The translations under genes were made by a program, and so were the position numbers. A stretch of 64,000 bases of DNA. It comes from Rattus norvegicus. Taxonomy: Eukaryota > Chordata > Mammalia > Rodentia > Muridae. This document shows positions 62,281-64,000 of this stretch, piece by piece. The stretch is from NCBI RefSeq assembly GCF_036323735.1, contig NC_086034.1:66924439-66988438 (forward strand). The letters run 5' to 3'. The notes under the pieces were generated by a model. The model was not told the origin of the DNA. It searched no databases and worked only from the letters and a program-made list of their open reading frames with translations. Each line of letters begins with the position of its first letter. The first letter of the stretch is position 1.

Positions 62281-62631
62281 GGGTCAATCTCAGAAGGAAC
62301 AGGAAACTGCAACCTTCCTGGTCTCCGGGCTCTTTGGGAAAGCTGTGTGACGAACGAGAACAGGGTCTTGTGTCAATGACACCTTGTCCTGATTAACGAA
62401 CTGTTTGGTGCATGGTGACATGAAGCAAGTGTGTCCCATGGCTGCTCTCCCCTTTTGGCTGACACCATATCTGCCCAGAAACACCGTTGATGACACAGGA
62501 ACCCATAGGCAGCTCTCTGAGGTACGGAGACAAGCTCAATGCCCTCACTCCAAGAAAACAAAAATTTAAGAAGAAAACTATCGCATAACTTTTTAAGAAG
62601 CTCAAATGTATGTGAATGGGCTTTTCGTTTT

Positions 62632-62636
<5 letters not shown>

Positions 62637-62682
<46 letters not shown>

Positions 62683-62689
62683 ACACACC
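62637..62689. repeat. (CA)n microsatellite
   Basis: A 44-bp perfect CA run followed by a short imperfect extension. Confidence 0.97.
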
Positions 62690-64000
62690 AGGGTCTCATG
62701 CATTCTTCACTTCTCATAGGAAACATCCCTCTGTCAGAAATCTCACAGAACTGATCTTTCCTGCAGGAAATCAAAAGTCAAACCCTCAGAACTACCTCTC
62801 TCCCTAGCAGAAGTTTCTCACTCAGAGTTTTACACTCTGACTATAGACTTTACCATTTTGATTTCTGAACAGTGAAGTCAAATAGTTATGCTATGAAACT
62901 GTTCCTTAGCTCTTCTCACAGTTCATAAGGGCAGTGTGCTGTTAACCCACATATCCCTAAAGGCTTCAAAGAGTGTAAGGCCAGGCCATTACATCCTGAA
63001 ATAACTCCTGACCCTAAGGGTCATTTAAAAATAGGAGAGCAAGAATGGGTCTGTCTTTTCTCCTAGACACATTAGAATGAAAATGTGTTTGATGTGACTC
63101 ACCATGGTCCATCCAGCCAAACCAGAGAGACTTGGAGCATTTCCACTCCTAGAGACAGGCCAGACCTTTGGGATGATTTTGAGTACTAGCTCGGATTTGC
63201 TCTTGCCTTGTGGATACAGTCGTGCAAGAAAAAAAATGATAGGAATAAAAATAATGAGAAGAGCAATAGGCTAAAGCAACAGGTTTTATTTTCCTTTAAA
63301 CACTCATATTGTGGATGGAGCAAAATCCTGAAGAAAAAAAAAATACCAAGAAATTTAGGTGAGAAAATTGTAGTCAGTACTGATGTGAAGACAGAATTGA
63401 ATCCTGTGTTCGAGATCCCTATCTTAAGCTGCTTCTTTTTAGTTCCTTTGTCCTTTACTGAGCTCTCTCATCCCTGAAATGATTGTTTTGCTGACAAGTA
63501 ATAAGAATTTTGCTAATCACTGGATGCTAGTGGTCCACAAACCCAACTCTGTCCTTCCCTAGTTAACAAGGACCTAAACAGAGCTCGTTACAGGAATCCC
63601 TGAGAGTTTGGGGGAGCAACCCATGATGACCCCAATGCTCCTTTCAGCCCTTCTGTATGCACCCTGTTTATTTCCTAGCTTGTCAAAGAGTATTAGAAAG
63701 AACAGAGAATAGCTGCAGCCAAGGGCTTTCCTCCCCCATCCCCGATTTCCTTCTCCCCTCATCCATTTGTGAAACCAAAGCCAGGTTCTCATATGTTCTA
63801 CACAAGTACACCAGGCCTCACTGGCTTTAAAGAAGTACTTCAGCCAAAAGGGGAAGGCAGGGCCTGCCATTTCTCGATGGCAATGCTAATGCTCCACTTC
63901 CTAACCAACTTGTGCTTATGTGAAGGAGTCCCTGGAAGGAAGACCACGGAGATATGGTTGTGCTGCTTAGACAGACACGCTAAACACTATTTAGGATCCT

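Larger units (their letters stand above)
61367..64000 (+). other. Nrg1 intron downstream of the beta1 microexon
   Basis: This is intron up to the window end. The shared juxtamembrane/transmembrane exon, expected to start AGGCGGAGGAG or similar and encode AEELYQK, is not present. Contents are a GGAA/ACAG purine-rich simple repeat (62137-62280), a (CA)n (62637-62689) and otherwise unique sequence. Long minus-strand frames over the repeats are low-complexity artefacts. Confidence 0.85.

Noticed and set aside
61890..62312. 140-codon minus-strand frame
   Set aside because: It is built largely on the GGAA/ACAG simple repeat (runs of L, S, C and V), so it is low-complexity coding noise.
62373..62774. 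133-codon minus-strand frame
   Set aside because: It crosses the (CA)n repeat and reads as a CV repeat; no protein recognised.
61400..64000. Shared juxtamembrane/transmembrane exon (AEELYQK...)
   Set aside because: No matching codons or AG|AGGC-type exon start was found; it must lie beyond 64000.
1..64000. CRISPR array, phage, plasmid or bacterial operon
   Set aside because: All regular repeats are microsatellites or one minisatellite without spacers. Gene structure, splice sites and SINEs show a mammalian nuclear locus.

Overview
This is mammalian nuclear DNA, almost certainly from rat (Rattus norvegicus or a close relative). It is AT-rich, mostly non-coding and interrupted by rodent SINEs. 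Three young ID elements carry the rat-type tRNA-Ala-derived body, and B1, B2/B3 and B4 copies, an L1 3' end and many long (CA/GT)n, (GATA)n and (TA)n tracts are also present. The window lies inside the neuregulin-1 gene (Nrg1), read on the + strand. The common EGF exon has Thr in the ECFTVKDL segment where human has Met, which matches what I recall of rat NDF/neuregulin.

Layout: 1-43091 is the end of one very large intron. The common EGF-like exon is at 43092-43221 (130 nt, four of the six EGF cysteines). An 11.1 kb intron leads to the EGF-alpha exon (54300-54367, 68 nt). A CpG-retaining 537-nt intron then separates it from the EGF-beta exon (54905-54963, 59 nt), which can also read through to the beta3 stop at 54998. 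A 6.4 kb intron leads to the 24-nt beta1 juxtamembrane microexon (61343-61366). The rest, to 64000, is intron. The shared juxtamembrane/transmembrane exon (AEELYQK...) was not found and must lie beyond the window. No Ig, spacer, GGF or type III (SMDF) exon was found upstream.

How it works: the common exon supplies the N-terminal two thirds of the ErbB-binding EGF domain. Choosing the alpha or beta exon supplies the last two cysteines and sets receptor affinity. After beta, three outcomes are possible: skip the microexon (beta2), include it (beta1, KHLGIEFME), or leave the beta 5' splice site unused (beta3, which ends STSTPFLSLPE and has no transmembrane segment). All splice phases fit. Alpha joined to beta gives a short out-of-frame tail resembling the described alpha3 form.

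No bacterial, phage, CRISPR or other foreign system is present. The most interesting material is the compact splice-decision module at 54300-55460 and the microexon. Unexplained non-coding items include a 63-bp minisatellite, a diverged 48-bp repeat pair, a hairpin and several CpG-retaining patches.
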